Shown here in pieces: positions 52,716-60,952 of a stretch of 64,000 bases of DNA. The position numbers were made by a program, and so were the translations under genes. Position 1 is the stretch's first letter. Each line of letters opens with the position of its first letter. A model generated the notes under the pieces. That model ran no database searches, had not been told where the DNA came from, and was given only the letters and a program-made list of their open reading frames with translations. Source of the stretch: Chryseobacterium sp. R2A-55 (GTDB lineage Bacteria > Bacteroidota > Bacteroidia > Flavobacteriales > Weeksellaceae); NCBI RefSeq assembly GCF_021401085.1, contig NZ_JACBFP010000007.1, positions 62,001 to 126,000 of the forward strand. The letters are read 5' to 3'.

Positions 52716-54866
52716 GTGCATATACAAAAAGAAGATTTAAACGAACTCGAATTTCCCGAACTGTTGTCGGAAATAGCTCCATTTGCCTTTTCACCGAAGA
52801 TGGCGGAAAAAATTCTTGCACTTCAACCGATGGAAATTGACGAGGCTGAACTTTCACTAAAAAAGGCAGCGGAATTTCTATCGAGTTTTGAAAGCGAAAA
52901 TGCTATTCCATTCAGCGAATATGAAGATATTGAACAGGAACTGAAACTGATGATGATCGAAAATTTTCGGTTAGAAAATGCGGCCTTTATCAAAATAAAA
53001 AGCTTGACTGAGCAAATCGGAAAACTACAAAAATTTTTTCCGCCATTTGAAGAGTTATTTCACAACCTGAATAATGATGTGAAAGTCTTGGAATTCAAGA
53101 AAGAAATCATAGACAAGATCGATCATGTTTTCAACCGTTTCGGTGAAGTGAAAAGTGAGGCTTCCCCATTTTTAAAAACCCTTCGAACGGAAATCCAACA
53201 TGCCAGAAAAGCCATTCAAGAGAACTTCAACCGCACTTTGAGCGCGCTCTCCACCACTGATTTTCTGGATGATATTAAAGAAAGCATCATCGATGACCAA
53301 AGGGTTTTGGCAGTGAAATCCGGATACAAAAAAAGAGTTTCTGGAAGAGTTTTGGGGGTTTCAAAAACAGGGTCGATTACCTATATTCAACCTGAATCGG
53401 TGGTGAAACATCAGTTTAAACTTCGGGAAGACCTGGAGGAAGAAAAGAAAGAAGTCGATAAAATACTAAGAAAACTTACTGCAGAAATTTCTGAATTCCA
53501 GCCCGAACTTTCTGACTATCAAAGTTATATTTTCGATTTGGACCTAACAAGGGCGAAAGCAAAATTCGCCGAAAAAATCGGTGGTGTTTTACCTAAAATC
53601 AACCGGCATAAGACTTTACGACTGGTCAATGCATTCCACCCGCTATTGCTGATCCGCAACCGGGAAGCCCAAAAAAAGATTTTTCCCCAAACTTTGACTT
53701 TGACGGAACACAACCGAATCATTTGTATTTCGGGACCAAATGCAGGCGGAAAATCCATTACCTTAAAAACCGTCGGATTACTTCAACTGATGATTCAAAG
53801 CGGAATCCTGGTTCCGGTACATCCAAAATCGGAAATGTTTTTCTTTAAAAAATTAATGACCGATATCGGTGACAACCAGTCAATTGAAAACCATCTTTCC
53901 ACGTACTCTTCCCGGTTAAAAAAAATGTCGCAGATCATCCGCGAAGCCAATTCCGATACCCTTTTACTGATTGACGAATTCGGGACTGGATCTGATCCGG
54001 AATTAGGAGGCGCATTGGCGGAAAGTTTTCTGGAATTTTTTTACGAAAAGAAATCTTTCGCAATTATTACCACGCATTACACGAACATTAAACTGGTGAT
54101 TGAACAACTTCCGAACGCCCAGAATGCGGCGATGCTTTTCGACGAAAACTCCCTGGAACCACTTTATAAACTGGAAGTTGGACAAGCCGGAAGTTCTTTC
54201 ACTTTTGAAGTTGCAGAGAAAAACAAGATTCCAAGATTCATCATTAATTCTGCCAAGAAAAAGGTGGAACACGACATTGTGAACCTGGATAAAACCATCG
54301 TTAAGCTGCAGCAGGAAAAATTTGAGGTCGAGAAACTGAAATCCAATTTAACCGAGCAAAAAGAATCCACCCAAAACAAGCGTGAAAATCTGGAAAAACT
54401 CAACGAGCAGCTTCAGCAGAAACTCTTCAACTTCCAGAAACTTTACGAAGACGAACACCGAAAACTGCAATTCGGGAACAAGATTGAAAGTTTCATCGAT
54501 TCTTATGTGAAAGGAAAATCCAGAAAAGATGTAGTGCGGGATTTCGTAAAAATTCTGGAACAGGAGAAATTCCGAAAACTTGGCTCTGATAAAGATGAAA
54601 CCAAAAAACTGCAGGTGATCAAGAGAAAAATCACCCAGCAACTCAAAAAGGAAAACGTTCAGGAAAAAATCGCGGAGACCCACGAAAAATTAGAAGACCG
54701 AAAAAAGAAAGAGCGCGCAGTTTGGTTGAAAATCGGTCAGCGTGTGAGAATTTCGGGTTCAACTTCTGTGGGAACCATTGAAAAAATAGACAAGAACCAA
54801 AAGGTGACGGTGAATTATGGAACGTTTAAGACCCAGATTTCCGGGGACGAACTGGAACGGATTTAA
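52716..54866 (+). CDS. MutS2-type ATPase lacking the Smr domain
   Basis: A 716-residue MutS homologue starting with GTG at 52716 (read MHIQKEDLNELEF). Residues of about 1-330 are the helical core and clamp (QPMEIDEAELSLKKAAEFL; long coiled coil). The ATPase domain has Walker A CISGPNAGGKSITLKTVGL, the SIENHLSTYSSRL block, and Walker B LLIDEFGTGSDPELGGALAE. A second coiled coil (about 510-690) is followed by a KOW-like end (GQRVRISGSTSVGTIEKI). The C-terminal Smr endonuclease domain of the usual MutS2 (about 780 residues) is missing. MutS2 limits recombination in some bacteria and rescues collided ribosomes in others; the Smr-less form probably keeps only the clamp/ATPase function. Confidence 0.92.
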   Translation: MHIQKEDLNELEFPELLSEIAPFAFSPKMAEKILALQPMEIDEAELSLKKAAEFLSSFESENAIPFSEYEDIEQELKLMMIENFRLENAAFIKIKSLTEQIGKLQKFFPPFEELFHNLNNDVKVLEFKKEIIDKIDHVFNRFGEVKSEASPFLKTLRTEIQHARKAIQENFNRTLSALSTTDFLDDIKESIIDDQRVLAVKSGYKKRVSGRVLGVSKTGSITYIQPESVVKHQFKLREDLEEEKKEVDKILRKLTAEISEFQPELSDYQSYIFDLDLTRAKAKFAEKIGGVLPKINRHKTLRLVNAFHPLLLIRNREAQKKIFPQTLTLTEHNRIICISGPNAGGKSITLKTVGLLQLMIQSGILVPVHPKSEMFFFKKLMTDIGDNQSIENHLSTYSSRLKKMSQIIREANSDTLLLIDEFGTGSDPELGGALAESFLEFFYEKKSFAIITTHYTNIKLVIEQLPNAQNAAMLFDENSLEPLYKLEVGQAGSSFTFEVAEKNKIPRFIINSAKKKVEHDIVNLDKTIVKLQQEKFEVEKLKSNLTEQKESTQNKRENLEKLNEQLQQKLFNFQKLYEDEHRKLQFGNKIESFIDSYVKGKSRKDVVRDFVKILEQEKFRKLGSDKDETKKLQVIKRKITQQLKKENVQEKIAETHEKLEDRKKKERAVWLKIGQRVRISGSTSVGTIEKIDKNQKVTVNYGTFKTQISGDELERI

Positions 54867-54960
54867 TCGTCTGATTTTCTCACGCAGAGGAACTGCTGGA
54901 ATCAGCAAGAAATTCTCAAAACATTTATGTCCGTTCAATACGAATTTGAAATCATAAGAA

Positions 54961-54992
54961 AAGTCCTTCCAAAAACTTGAAAGGACTTTTTT
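54961..54992. terminator. Terminator after mutS2, possibly bidirectional with rny
   Basis: AAGTCCTT (54961-54968) pairs with AAGGACTT (54981-54988), followed by a T run to 54992; on the other strand a short T run also follows the stem. It lies between convergent stops at 54866 and 55024. Confidence 0.8.
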
Positions 54993-55023
54993 AATTCTGA
55001 GATTTCAGCCAGTTACCGCTGCA

Positions 55024-56595
55024 TTATCTTGCGATATTCACCGCTCTGGTTTCACGGATCACTGTGATTCTGACTTGACCCGGATAAGTGAGTTCATTTT
55101 GGATTTTTTCAGAAATATCATAAGAAAGCTGTGCGCTTTGGTCATCGCTAACTTTACCGCTTTCCACCATCACACGGAGTTCACGACCCGCCTGAATTGC
55201 GTATGCACTGGAAACCCCGTCAAAACTCAATGCGGCGGATTCCAAATCTTTTAGTCTTTGGATATAAGATTCCAAAACCTGTCTTCTAGCTCCTGGTCTT
55301 GCTCCGGAAATTCCGTCGGCAACTTGGATGATTGGCGAAAGAAGTGAAGTCATTTCAATCTCGTCATGGTGTGCTCCAATTGCGTTAACAACTTCTGGAT
55401 TTTCACCGAATTTTTCTGCCCACTGCATTCCGAGAAGCGCGTGTGGAAGTTCGGATTCCTGTTCCGGAACTTTTCCGATATCATGGAGTAAACCGGCTCT
55501 TTTCGCCAATTTCACATTGAGTCCCAGTTCTGCAGCCATCGTTGCAGCGATGTTGGCAACTTCTCTGGAGTGCTGCAAAAGGTTTTGTCCATAAGAAGAA
55601 CGGAATTTCATTCTTCCCACGATTTTCACCAGTTCCGGGTGCAGTCCGTGGATTCCCAGATCGATGATGGTTCTTTTACCCACTTCGATGATTTCTTCCT
55701 CGATATGTTTTCTGGTTTTTTCCACCACTTCCTCAATTCTTGCGGGGTGAATTCGTCCGTCGGTTACCAATCGGTGCAGCGATAATCTGGCGATTTCTCT
55801 GCGGACCGGATCGAAGCATGAAAGCAGGATTGCTTCAGGAGTATCATCCACAATGATTTCTACACCGGTTGCAGCTTCCAAAGCACGGATATTTCTACCT
55901 TCTCTACCGATGATTCTTCCTTTCACTTCGTCGGATTCAATATTGAAGACAGAAACCGAGTTTTCGATGGCCTGTTCCGTTCCGATTCTCTGAATGGTTT
56001 GAATGACGATTTTTTTGGCTTCCTGTTTTGCATTGAGATTGGCTTCTTCCATGATGCTTTGAACATGAGCTTGCGCTTTTGTTTTCGCTTCGGCTTTCAT
56101 GGCTTCCACGAGTTCGTTCTTGGCATCCTCTGCGGAATATCCAGAAATTTTCTCCAGGATTTCTACTTTTTGGGCAGTGATGGCATCCAATTCCTGTTGT
56201 TTTCTTTCCAGAATTTCGTGTTTTTTGCCGTAGTCTGCGATTTGTCTTTCCAGATCCTTTTCCAGTTTTCCGGTTTTGCTCAGTTCGTCATTGAGTTTGT
56301 GCTCTTTGTCTTTGAGGCTTTTCTCGGATTCCTGCATTTTCTTTTCTCTCTGCTGAATATCGGCATCATGTTGCGATTTCAGTTCCAGGAATTTTTCTTT
56401 GGCCTGAAGATGTTTTTCCTTCTTCACGGCTTCTGCTTGAACCGTGGCTTTCTCTATAAGATTTTCGGCGTTTTTCTTGGCATCATTAATGATGAATTGT
56501 GCCTTTGAATTCAGCGAGCTTTTGGAAAAAACAAGTCCCAAAACCGCACCGATTCCCAGACAAACCATGCCGATGATAATTGTAATTAAGTCCAT
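55024..56595 (-). CDS. rny: Ribonuclease Y
   Basis: A 523-residue endoribonuclease that starts mRNA decay. The N-terminal helix (about 1-22, [20 protein letters not shown]) anchors it in the membrane. Residues of about 25-200 form a long Lys/Glu-rich coiled coil. A KH RNA-binding domain follows ([20 protein letters not shown], about 225-290), then the HD catalytic domain with [13 protein letters not shown] and [13 protein letters not shown] (metal-binding His-Asp pair) and AIGAHHDE. The length equals family members of about 520. It is downstream of zapA and a structured RNA on the same strand. Confidence 0.96.
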   Translation of the reverse strand: MDLITIIIGMVCLGIGAVLGLVFSKSSLNSKAQFIINDAKKNAENLIEKATVQAEAVKKEKHLQAKEKFLELKSQHDADIQQREKKMQESEKSLKDKEHKLNDELSKTGKLEKDLERQIADYGKKHEILERKQQELDAITAQKVEILEKISGYSAEDAKNELVEAMKAEAKTKAQAHVQSIMEEANLNAKQEAKKIVIQTIQRIGTEQAIENSVSVFNIESDEVKGRIIGREGRNIRALEAATGVEIIVDDTPEAILLSCFDPVRREIARLSLHRLVTDGRIHPARIEEVVEKTRKHIEEEIIEVGKRTIIDLGIHGLHPELVKIVGRMKFRSSYGQNLLQHSREVANIAATMAAELGLNVKLAKRAGLLHDIGKVPEQESELPHALLGMQWAEKFGENPEVVNAIGAHHDEIEMTSLLSPIIQVADGISGARPGARRQVLESYIQRLKDLESAALSFDGVSSAYAIQAGRELRVMVESGKVSDDQSAQLSYDISEKIQNELTYPGQVRITVIRETRAVNIAR

Positions 56596-56625
56596 ATATA
56601 TCTATGTTTATTTTTGTTTTAGTTC

Positions 56626-56793
56626 AAAAAAAGCCTACAACAATTCCGGATTAGAGTAAACTCCTAATCTACACGATTTGAACTGATTTTCATTTTCTGT
56701 AATCCGAGCAAGTCGGCGCGCCATCAAATGAACTTTCGTCCGGTTATTGTTTAGCGTTGAGTTTACCTTTAATGTGTTAGAACTATTGTAGGC
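56626..56793 (-). ncRNA. Structured RNA between zapA and rny, 6S-like candidate
   Basis: On the minus strand a long rod closes with a 14-bp stem (56793-56780 with 56646-56633, G-U pairs included), ending in T7 (56632-56626) as an intrinsic terminator. Inside is a 13/9-base bubble, then a second perfect 8-bp stem (GTAAACTC 56766-56759 / GAGTTTAC 56663-56656). The apical hairpin CCGACTTGCTCGG (56716-56704) lies further in. This is the shape of 6S RNA, which mimics an open promoter and binds RNA polymerase. The gene sits just after zapA, as ssrS does in Proteobacteria, and a 6S-type RNA is known in Flavobacteria. A possible -7-like TAGATTTT overlaps the zapA stop. No protein of the usual kind fits this stretch. 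Identity as 6S is inferred from shape and place. Confidence 0.65.
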
Positions 56794-56817
56794 AGTTGTT
56801 TCCCGGAAAAGAAAAAT

Positions 56818-57105
56818 CTACTTTTCCAGCGCTTCCAAGATCCGGTTGAGCTGTAGCAACCTTTCATTGGAGGCATTGATATTCTTTTCGTTCGTGATTT
56901 GTGAGACTTCCGCGTTGGTTCCCATTTTCAGGGCGCACATCGCCAAAGCATCCTGTTTGTCTCTCACGTCAAAATTTTGTTCAAAATCTTTAATCATGGC
57001 TTCAATCTGTTTCCCCACTTTTCGCAGTGTTTCTTCTTCTGCAGCGGGCACATTCAGCGGATAATTTCTTCCGGCGATGGTGATGGTAATCCTCCTCACT
57101 TCCAT
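56818..57105 (-). CDS. zapA: Cell division protein ZapA
   Basis: A 95-residue protein that binds FtsZ and bundles its filaments at mid-cell. The N-terminal RRITITIAGRNYPLNVPAAEEETLRKVGKQI is the globular FtsZ-binding head (the YPL and the acidic AEEEE run match the family), and about 40-95 is the coiled coil. It is 1 base overlapping (TAATG) with the upstream coiled-coil gene, a usual pair. Downstream on the same strand come the structured RNA and rny. Confidence 0.93.
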   Translation of the reverse strand: MEVRRITITIAGRNYPLNVPAAEEETLRKVGKQIEAMIKDFEQNFDVRDKQDALAMCALKMGTNAEVSQITNEKNINASNERLLQLNRILEALEK

Positions 57106-57407
57106 TACAATCCGTTGTTTTGAAGTTCTGCAATACAGTTATCCACCTCTTTGATCAACCGGTTGATGTGCGTTTTCATCAATCGGTTGTGGTCTGGATT
57201 CCCGGATATTGCCGAGTAAAGCTTAATATTTTTTTGTTCTTCTGCTAATGCCTGACTTTTTCTTCTTTCCTCATCATACTTTGCCTTCAGCTCTTCGTGT
57301 TCTCGACTTAGTTCCAAATACTTTTCGCTTAAGTTCTGATAATCTTTTCTGAAGTTCAGAACCCTTTTCTCCAAAAGCGAAAAATTATTCTCTAAATCTC
57401 GAAGCAT
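57105..57407 (-). CDS. Coiled-coil protein upstream of zapA, ZapB-like in form
   Basis: A 100-residue protein. Residues of about 1-65 are a highly charged coiled coil (LEKRVLNFRKDYQNLSEKYL, then EELKAKYDEERRKSQ), and the end is DHNRLMKTHINRLIKEVDNCIAEL. The size, coiled coil and fused position with zapA fit the ZapB-like division partner found in Bacteroidota, but the sequence alone does not separate it from other short coiled coils. Stop and zapA start overlap by 1 base. Confidence 0.82.
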   Translation of the reverse strand: MLRDLENNFSLLEKRVLNFRKDYQNLSEKYLELSREHEELKAKYDEERRKSQALAEEQKNIKLYSAISGNPDHNRLMKTHINRLIKEVDNCIAELQNNGL

Positions 57408-57490
57408 TTTCAGGTGTTGTTATTCTAACTATTGTACAAAAATATAAAAATTTAATTTGAATTGGAGTTTTCTCGCAGATTTATTTGGAT

Positions 57491-57523
57491 AAAAAAAGAG
57501 AAGACCTAATCAGCCTTCTCTTT
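57491..57523 (-). terminator. Rho-independent terminator of porT
   Basis: On the minus strand AAAGAGAAG (57523-57515) pairs with CTTCTCTTT (57503-57495), and T7 follows (57497-57491, partly shared with the stem). It is just past the porT stop at 57544. Confidence 0.82.
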
Positions 57524-57543
57524 ATGAAATATTTAAATATAAT

Positions 57544-58329
57544 TTATTCGAATTTCAGCACGAACATAAACGCTCTGGTTTTTGCAGAGGAAATTGCCGA
57601 GGTCCAATATGGTGGCGTTTCTGCATTATCTGCAACCATCTCGTCATTGATCATAAATGTTCCACGGAATCCCGGAGTCAGTTTGAATCTGCTGAAATAG
57701 AACTGAATCCCGATTTCTGCGGTCCAGGCAAAATTACTGGATGTGGTGCGGAAAATCCCGTTTGAATTGTCATCCACCGAACTGCTATTGGATTGCAAAT
57801 TCATCATCCAGTTGACCCCTGCAGCGGCGTAAGGTCTTGAATTGTACCATCTGTCACCATGAACTTCCAATAACAAAGGTACGTCCAAATAAGTGGATTT
57901 CACCGTTCTCAGCTTGTCTGCTTCCGTCAAAGCCCGCGGTGTGAAAGGTGCATTGGCTGTAGTTCCACCAGAATATTGATCATTTGATTGGGTATTAAAG
58001 GTAATTTCTCTGGACATGAACTGAAGTCCCGGTTCCAATCTTAAATCAAAATTGTCATTAAGACGCATCTTTCCAATTAATCCGGCTCCGAAACTGTATG
58101 AGGACTTGGTTTGCACCAGGTTTCTCTGCCCATCCATCCCAAACATGGGGTGCAGCACGAGTTTGTAGTCAAAATTATTTGCTGCAAGGTAAAAACCGTA
58201 GCTGAATTTTTGGCCATCAAAACCTTCCAGACGGTCCATTCTGTCTTTGGTTCTGAAAAGCTGCGCATTGAAAAGTCCCGCAAAGAAGATTGCTATGAGT
58301 ACCTTGATTTTCAGTGTGTTATTCCCCAT
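57544..58329 (-). CDS. porT: PorT-type outer membrane beta-barrel protein (T9SS component)
   Basis: A 261-residue protein with a signal peptide (to about residue 22, GLFNAQ) and an eight-strand outer membrane barrel of the OMP_b-brl type: alternating hydrophobic strands FSYGFYLAANNFDYKLVL, YSFGAGLIGKMRLNDNFDL, LDVPLLLEV, PYAAAGVNWMMNL, and the end AFMFVLKFE with a terminal aromatic. The DLRLEPGLQF block and the position right after menG fit PorT/SprT of Flavobacteria, which is essential for type IX secretion. Function is taken from the family; the cargo proteins at 1-5 and 23-26 kb need this machine. It begins 1 base after menG. Confidence 0.85.
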   Translation of the reverse strand: MGNNTLKIKVLIAIFFAGLFNAQLFRTKDRMDRLEGFDGQKFSYGFYLAANNFDYKLVLHPMFGMDGQRNLVQTKSSYSFGAGLIGKMRLNDNFDLRLEPGLQFMSREITFNTQSNDQYSGGTTANAPFTPRALTEADKLRTVKSTYLDVPLLLEVHGDRWYNSRPYAAAGVNWMMNLQSNSSSVDDNSNGIFRTTSSNFAWTAEIGIQFYFSRFKLTPGFRGTFMINDEMVADNAETPPYWTSAISSAKTRAFMFVLKFE

Positions 58330-58330
58330 A

Positions 58331-59050
58331 TTATTTGGTTGCCTTGTAAATAGTTGCGATTCCTAGACTTAGTTTCTTGTATTCTACTTTCTGGAACCCT
58401 GTCTTCAACAGTATGTTTTTCATTTTCTCGCCAAACGGAAAAGCGTTCACAGAATCCGGAAGATAGGTATAAGCTCTGTTATCTTTGGAAACCAGTTTCC
58501 CGATTTGGGGCAGAATATTTTTAAAATAAAACATATAGAACGGTCCCAAAAACCCTTCCACTTTAGAAAATTCCAGAATATATACGCTCGCATTTTCTTT
58601 CACTACCCTTCTGAGTTCCGACAAACCTTTCTCCAGATTCTCAAAATTTCTTACTCCAAAAGCAACGGAAACCGCATCGAATTTATTGTCATCAAACGGC
58701 AGGTTTTCAGCATCGCCTTTTTCCATAGAAATTTCGGCATCTAATTTAAGTTTTTTTATTTTATCGATCCCTACATTCAACATTTGCTGTGAAAGGTCCA
58801 AGCCAACCACTTTCGCACCGGTTCCTTTTTGCACGGCAATCGCCAGATCGCCGGTTCCGGTTGCCACATCAAGCACCAGTTTTGGTTGGTCTTTGTTCAT
58901 CCATTTTACCAAAGTGTTTCGCCACAGCACATCAATTTTCATGGAAAGCACATGATTCAGCAGATCGTATTTCGGCGCGATATTGTCGAACATATCTTCC
59001 ACTTCCTTTTTTTTCCCGGCTTCTGTATTGTAGGGTGTAACTTGGCTCAC
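58331..59050 (-). CDS. menG: Demethylmenaquinone methyltransferase
   Basis: A 239-residue SAM-dependent enzyme of the UbiE/MenG family: VEDMFDNIAPKYDLLNHVLS is the family N-terminal signature, VLDVATGTGDLAIAV the SAM-binding loop, and ISMEKGDAENLPFDDNKFD and VAFGVRNFENLEKGLSEL the later motifs. In Bacteroidota, which make menaquinone, it methylates demethylmenaquinone; a ubiquinone role is unlikely. The gene is between a small membrane protein and porT, all on the minus strand with gaps of 10 and 1 bases, so the three are one unit. Confidence 0.94.
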   Translation of the reverse strand: MSQVTPYNTEAGKKKEVEDMFDNIAPKYDLLNHVLSMKIDVLWRNTLVKWMNKDQPKLVLDVATGTGDLAIAVQKGTGAKVVGLDLSQQMLNVGIDKIKKLKLDAEISMEKGDAENLPFDDNKFDAVSVAFGVRNFENLEKGLSELRRVVKENASVYILEFSKVEGFLGPFYMFYFKNILPQIGKLVSKDNRAYTYLPDSVNAFPFGEKMKNILLKTGFQKVEYKKLSLGIATIYKATK

Positions 59051-59060
59051 AATCTTTGAT

Positions 59061-59630
59061 TTAAAATTTGTAATATTCTTGGTAATACTTAAGAAAATCC
59101 TCTTTTCTGAAAATCTTCGTTCTGGATTCCACTTTTTGGATGTTTTTCACCACCTGGTCGTAATTTTCGTCCAAATTATAGTAAAAATCATCAGTGTATA
59201 ATTTATTGAAATGGACCGGTTTGTTCAGGTAATTCTTTCCGTCGATTTCGGTGGCACCTCTTGCGGCGATCAGCGAATCTTTATTTAGTCCGTATCCGTA
59301 AAACTGTTCGTTGATATAATAATCCTGATGTGAAATATTCAGCAAACCACGGTCTTTATTGACATTAAAGGAAGAATCATACAAAAGTTTCCTTTGGTCA
59401 TCAAAAACAACAATCTTATTTTTTCCCTTTTTCAAATCAATCCTGAAATTTTGTCCGGACGAAATAATCTTTTCCGCTCCATTATTGATTTTAAAAAAAT
59501 AAGTATTTTTTGTAGGATTGTCAACCAAATAATAATTTTTTTTTGCCAAAAAGACGAAATAAATCCCAAATGCGACGATCACAGCAAAAACCGAGAAGAG
59601 CAAACCTTTGGTGGATGGACTTAATTTCAT
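59061..59630 (-). CDS. Single-pass membrane protein of unknown function
   Basis: A 189-residue protein with one N-terminal membrane helix (about 9-28, GLLFSVFAVIVAFGIYFVF) and a mostly hydrophilic, Tyr/Lys/Asn-rich domain outside (KKNYYLVDNPTKNTYFFKIN; RKLLYDSSFNV; DDFYYNLDENYDQ). I know no family. It begins the unit with menG and porT and thus may relate to envelope functions, by position only. A TAAATTTG box lies 24 bases upstream. Confidence 0.8.
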   Translation of the reverse strand: MKLSPSTKGLLFSVFAVIVAFGIYFVFLAKKNYYLVDNPTKNTYFFKINNGAEKIISSGQNFRIDLKKGKNKIVVFDDQRKLLYDSSFNVNKDRGLLNISHQDYYINEQFYGYGLNKDSLIAARGATEIDGKNYLNKPVHFNKLYTDDFYYNLDENYDQVVKNIQKVESRTKIFRKEDFLKYYQEYYKF

Positions 59631-59653
59631 AATAGTTGGCGTAAAAAACTTTG

Positions 59654-59661
59654 CAAATTTA
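59654..59661 (-). promoter_or_regulatory. Putative -7 box for the 59061-57544 unit (menG-porT)
   Basis: The minus strand reads TAAATTTG, matching TAnnTTTG, 23 bases before the ATG at 59630. No TTG is at the -33 distance. Confidence 0.4.
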
Positions 59662-59814
59662 GGGAATATTTTTTTTGTTGGGAATGATTTATCGATAGAT
59701 CATATAAGGAAATGCGATTCATCTAAAGTTCAATTTGGAAAAGGCGCTTTAAGCTTTAGGAAAACCTTTAAATTTCTAAATTAATTTCATTTCCTATATT
59801 TTTGGATTATTTCT

Positions 59815-59822
59815 TAACTTTG
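59815..59822 (+). promoter_or_regulatory. Putative -7 box for the KAS III-like gene
   Basis: TAACTTTG matches TAnnTTTG and lies 21 bases before the ATG at 59844. It overlaps the longer frame upstream, which supports the shorter start. Confidence 0.4.
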
Positions 59823-59843
59823 CCTAAATTTTCCAGAAAAAAA

Positions 59844-60911
59844 ATGCCCAATACAATTATTATAGGATCAGGAAGTTATATTCCCTCAAAAGTTATCGGT
59901 AAAGAACACTTCATGGATTCGGTTTTTTTTACCGACGAAGGTGACAAAATCAATAAACCGAATGAGGAAATCTTCCAGAAATTCGTAGAAATCACAGAAA
60001 TCGAGGAAAGAAGATATCTTGAAGATGATGAATTCAATTCAGACCTCGGTTACCACGCTGCAAAAGAAGCCATCTACGATGCAGAGATTGATCAGGAAGA
60101 ATTGGACTATATTATTTACGCCAGTAATTTCGGGGAAGTTGACAAAAACGGGATGACCAATTTCATGCCCTCCATGTCTGCAAGAGTGAAAAACAAACTC
60201 GGCATCAAAAACAGAAAATGCATCAATTACGACATGATTTTCGGTTGTCCGGGTTGGGTGGAAGCAATGATTTTGGCAGACACTTTAATTAAAGCCAAAA
60301 AAGCAAAACTGATTTTGGTGGTAGGTTCTGAGACTTTAAGCAGAGTCACCGACCCTTTTGACAGAAACAAAATGATCTTTGCTGACGGAGCCGGAGCAGT
60401 GGTGGTAAAAGCAACAGACGAAGAAAATGTAGGAATCATAGCCGATTCCACAGTTTGCGACAATGATGTGGAATTAACTTATCTGGAAAACTCGCCATCA
60501 TTAAACAAAAATGCAGACCAAAAACCACTCTACATCAGAATGATCGGCAGGAAAATCTATGAATACGCTCTGAAAAATGTTCCCATCGCCATCAAGGAGA
60601 CCATTGACCAAGCTGGTTTGACCATTGATGATATCGACAAAATCCTGATCCATCAAGCCAACGCAAAAATGGATTACGCCATGATTTCCAGACTTCATAA
60701 ACTATATGGAAAAACAAATTACAGCCACGATATCGCACCGATGACCATTCAGCAATTCGGTAATTCATCAGTCGCCACCATTCCTACGATGTTTGACCTC
60801 ATCATCAAAGGTGAAATGAAAGGCCAGAAATTCAAAGAAAAAGGAAATATCGTTTTCGCTTCCGTGGGCGCTGGAATGAACATTAACGCGATTGTTTATC
60901 GCTTTCCATAA
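59844..60911 (+). CDS. 3-oxoacyl-ACP synthase III-like enzyme
   Basis: Start set at the ATG at 59844 (MPNTIIIGSGSYIPSKVIG); 355 residues. A thiolase-fold condensing enzyme of the FabH group with the full triad: Cys135 in FGCPGWVEA, His270 in ILIHQANAKMD and Asn307 in FGNSSVATIP. It probably starts a fatty acid or specialised acyl chain by joining an acyl-CoA to malonyl-ACP. It departs from textbook FabH in an N-terminal insertion (DEGDKINKPNEEI) and the unusual FGCPGWV in place of AxCxGF, so it may be a specialised homologue. No acyl carrier or other fab genes are adjacent. Confidence 0.88.
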   Translation: MPNTIIIGSGSYIPSKVIGKEHFMDSVFFTDEGDKINKPNEEIFQKFVEITEIEERRYLEDDEFNSDLGYHAAKEAIYDAEIDQEELDYIIYASNFGEVDKNGMTNFMPSMSARVKNKLGIKNRKCINYDMIFGCPGWVEAMILADTLIKAKKAKLILVVGSETLSRVTDPFDRNKMIFADGAGAVVVKATDEENVGIIADSTVCDNDVELTYLENSPSLNKNADQKPLYIRMIGRKIYEYALKNVPIAIKETIDQAGLTIDDIDKILIHQANAKMDYAMISRLHKLYGKTNYSHDIAPMTIQQFGNSSVATIPTMFDLIIKGEMKGQKFKEKGNIVFASVGAGMNINAIVYRFP

Positions 60912-60922
60912 AAATCATCAAG

Positions 60923-60948
60923 TCCTTCAAAAAGAAGGATTTTTTTTT
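60923..60948 (+). terminator. Rho-independent terminator of the KAS III-like gene
   Basis: TCCTTC (60923-60928) pairs with GAAGGA (60934-60939), followed by T9 (60940-60948). The metallophosphoesterase ATG is 5 bases beyond. Confidence 0.8.
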
Positions 60949-60952
60949 AAAA

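Noticed and set aside
55999-56508. 169-codon frame opposite rny
   Set aside because: Antisense shadow of the RNase Y coiled coil; composition is almost only F, L, H and C.
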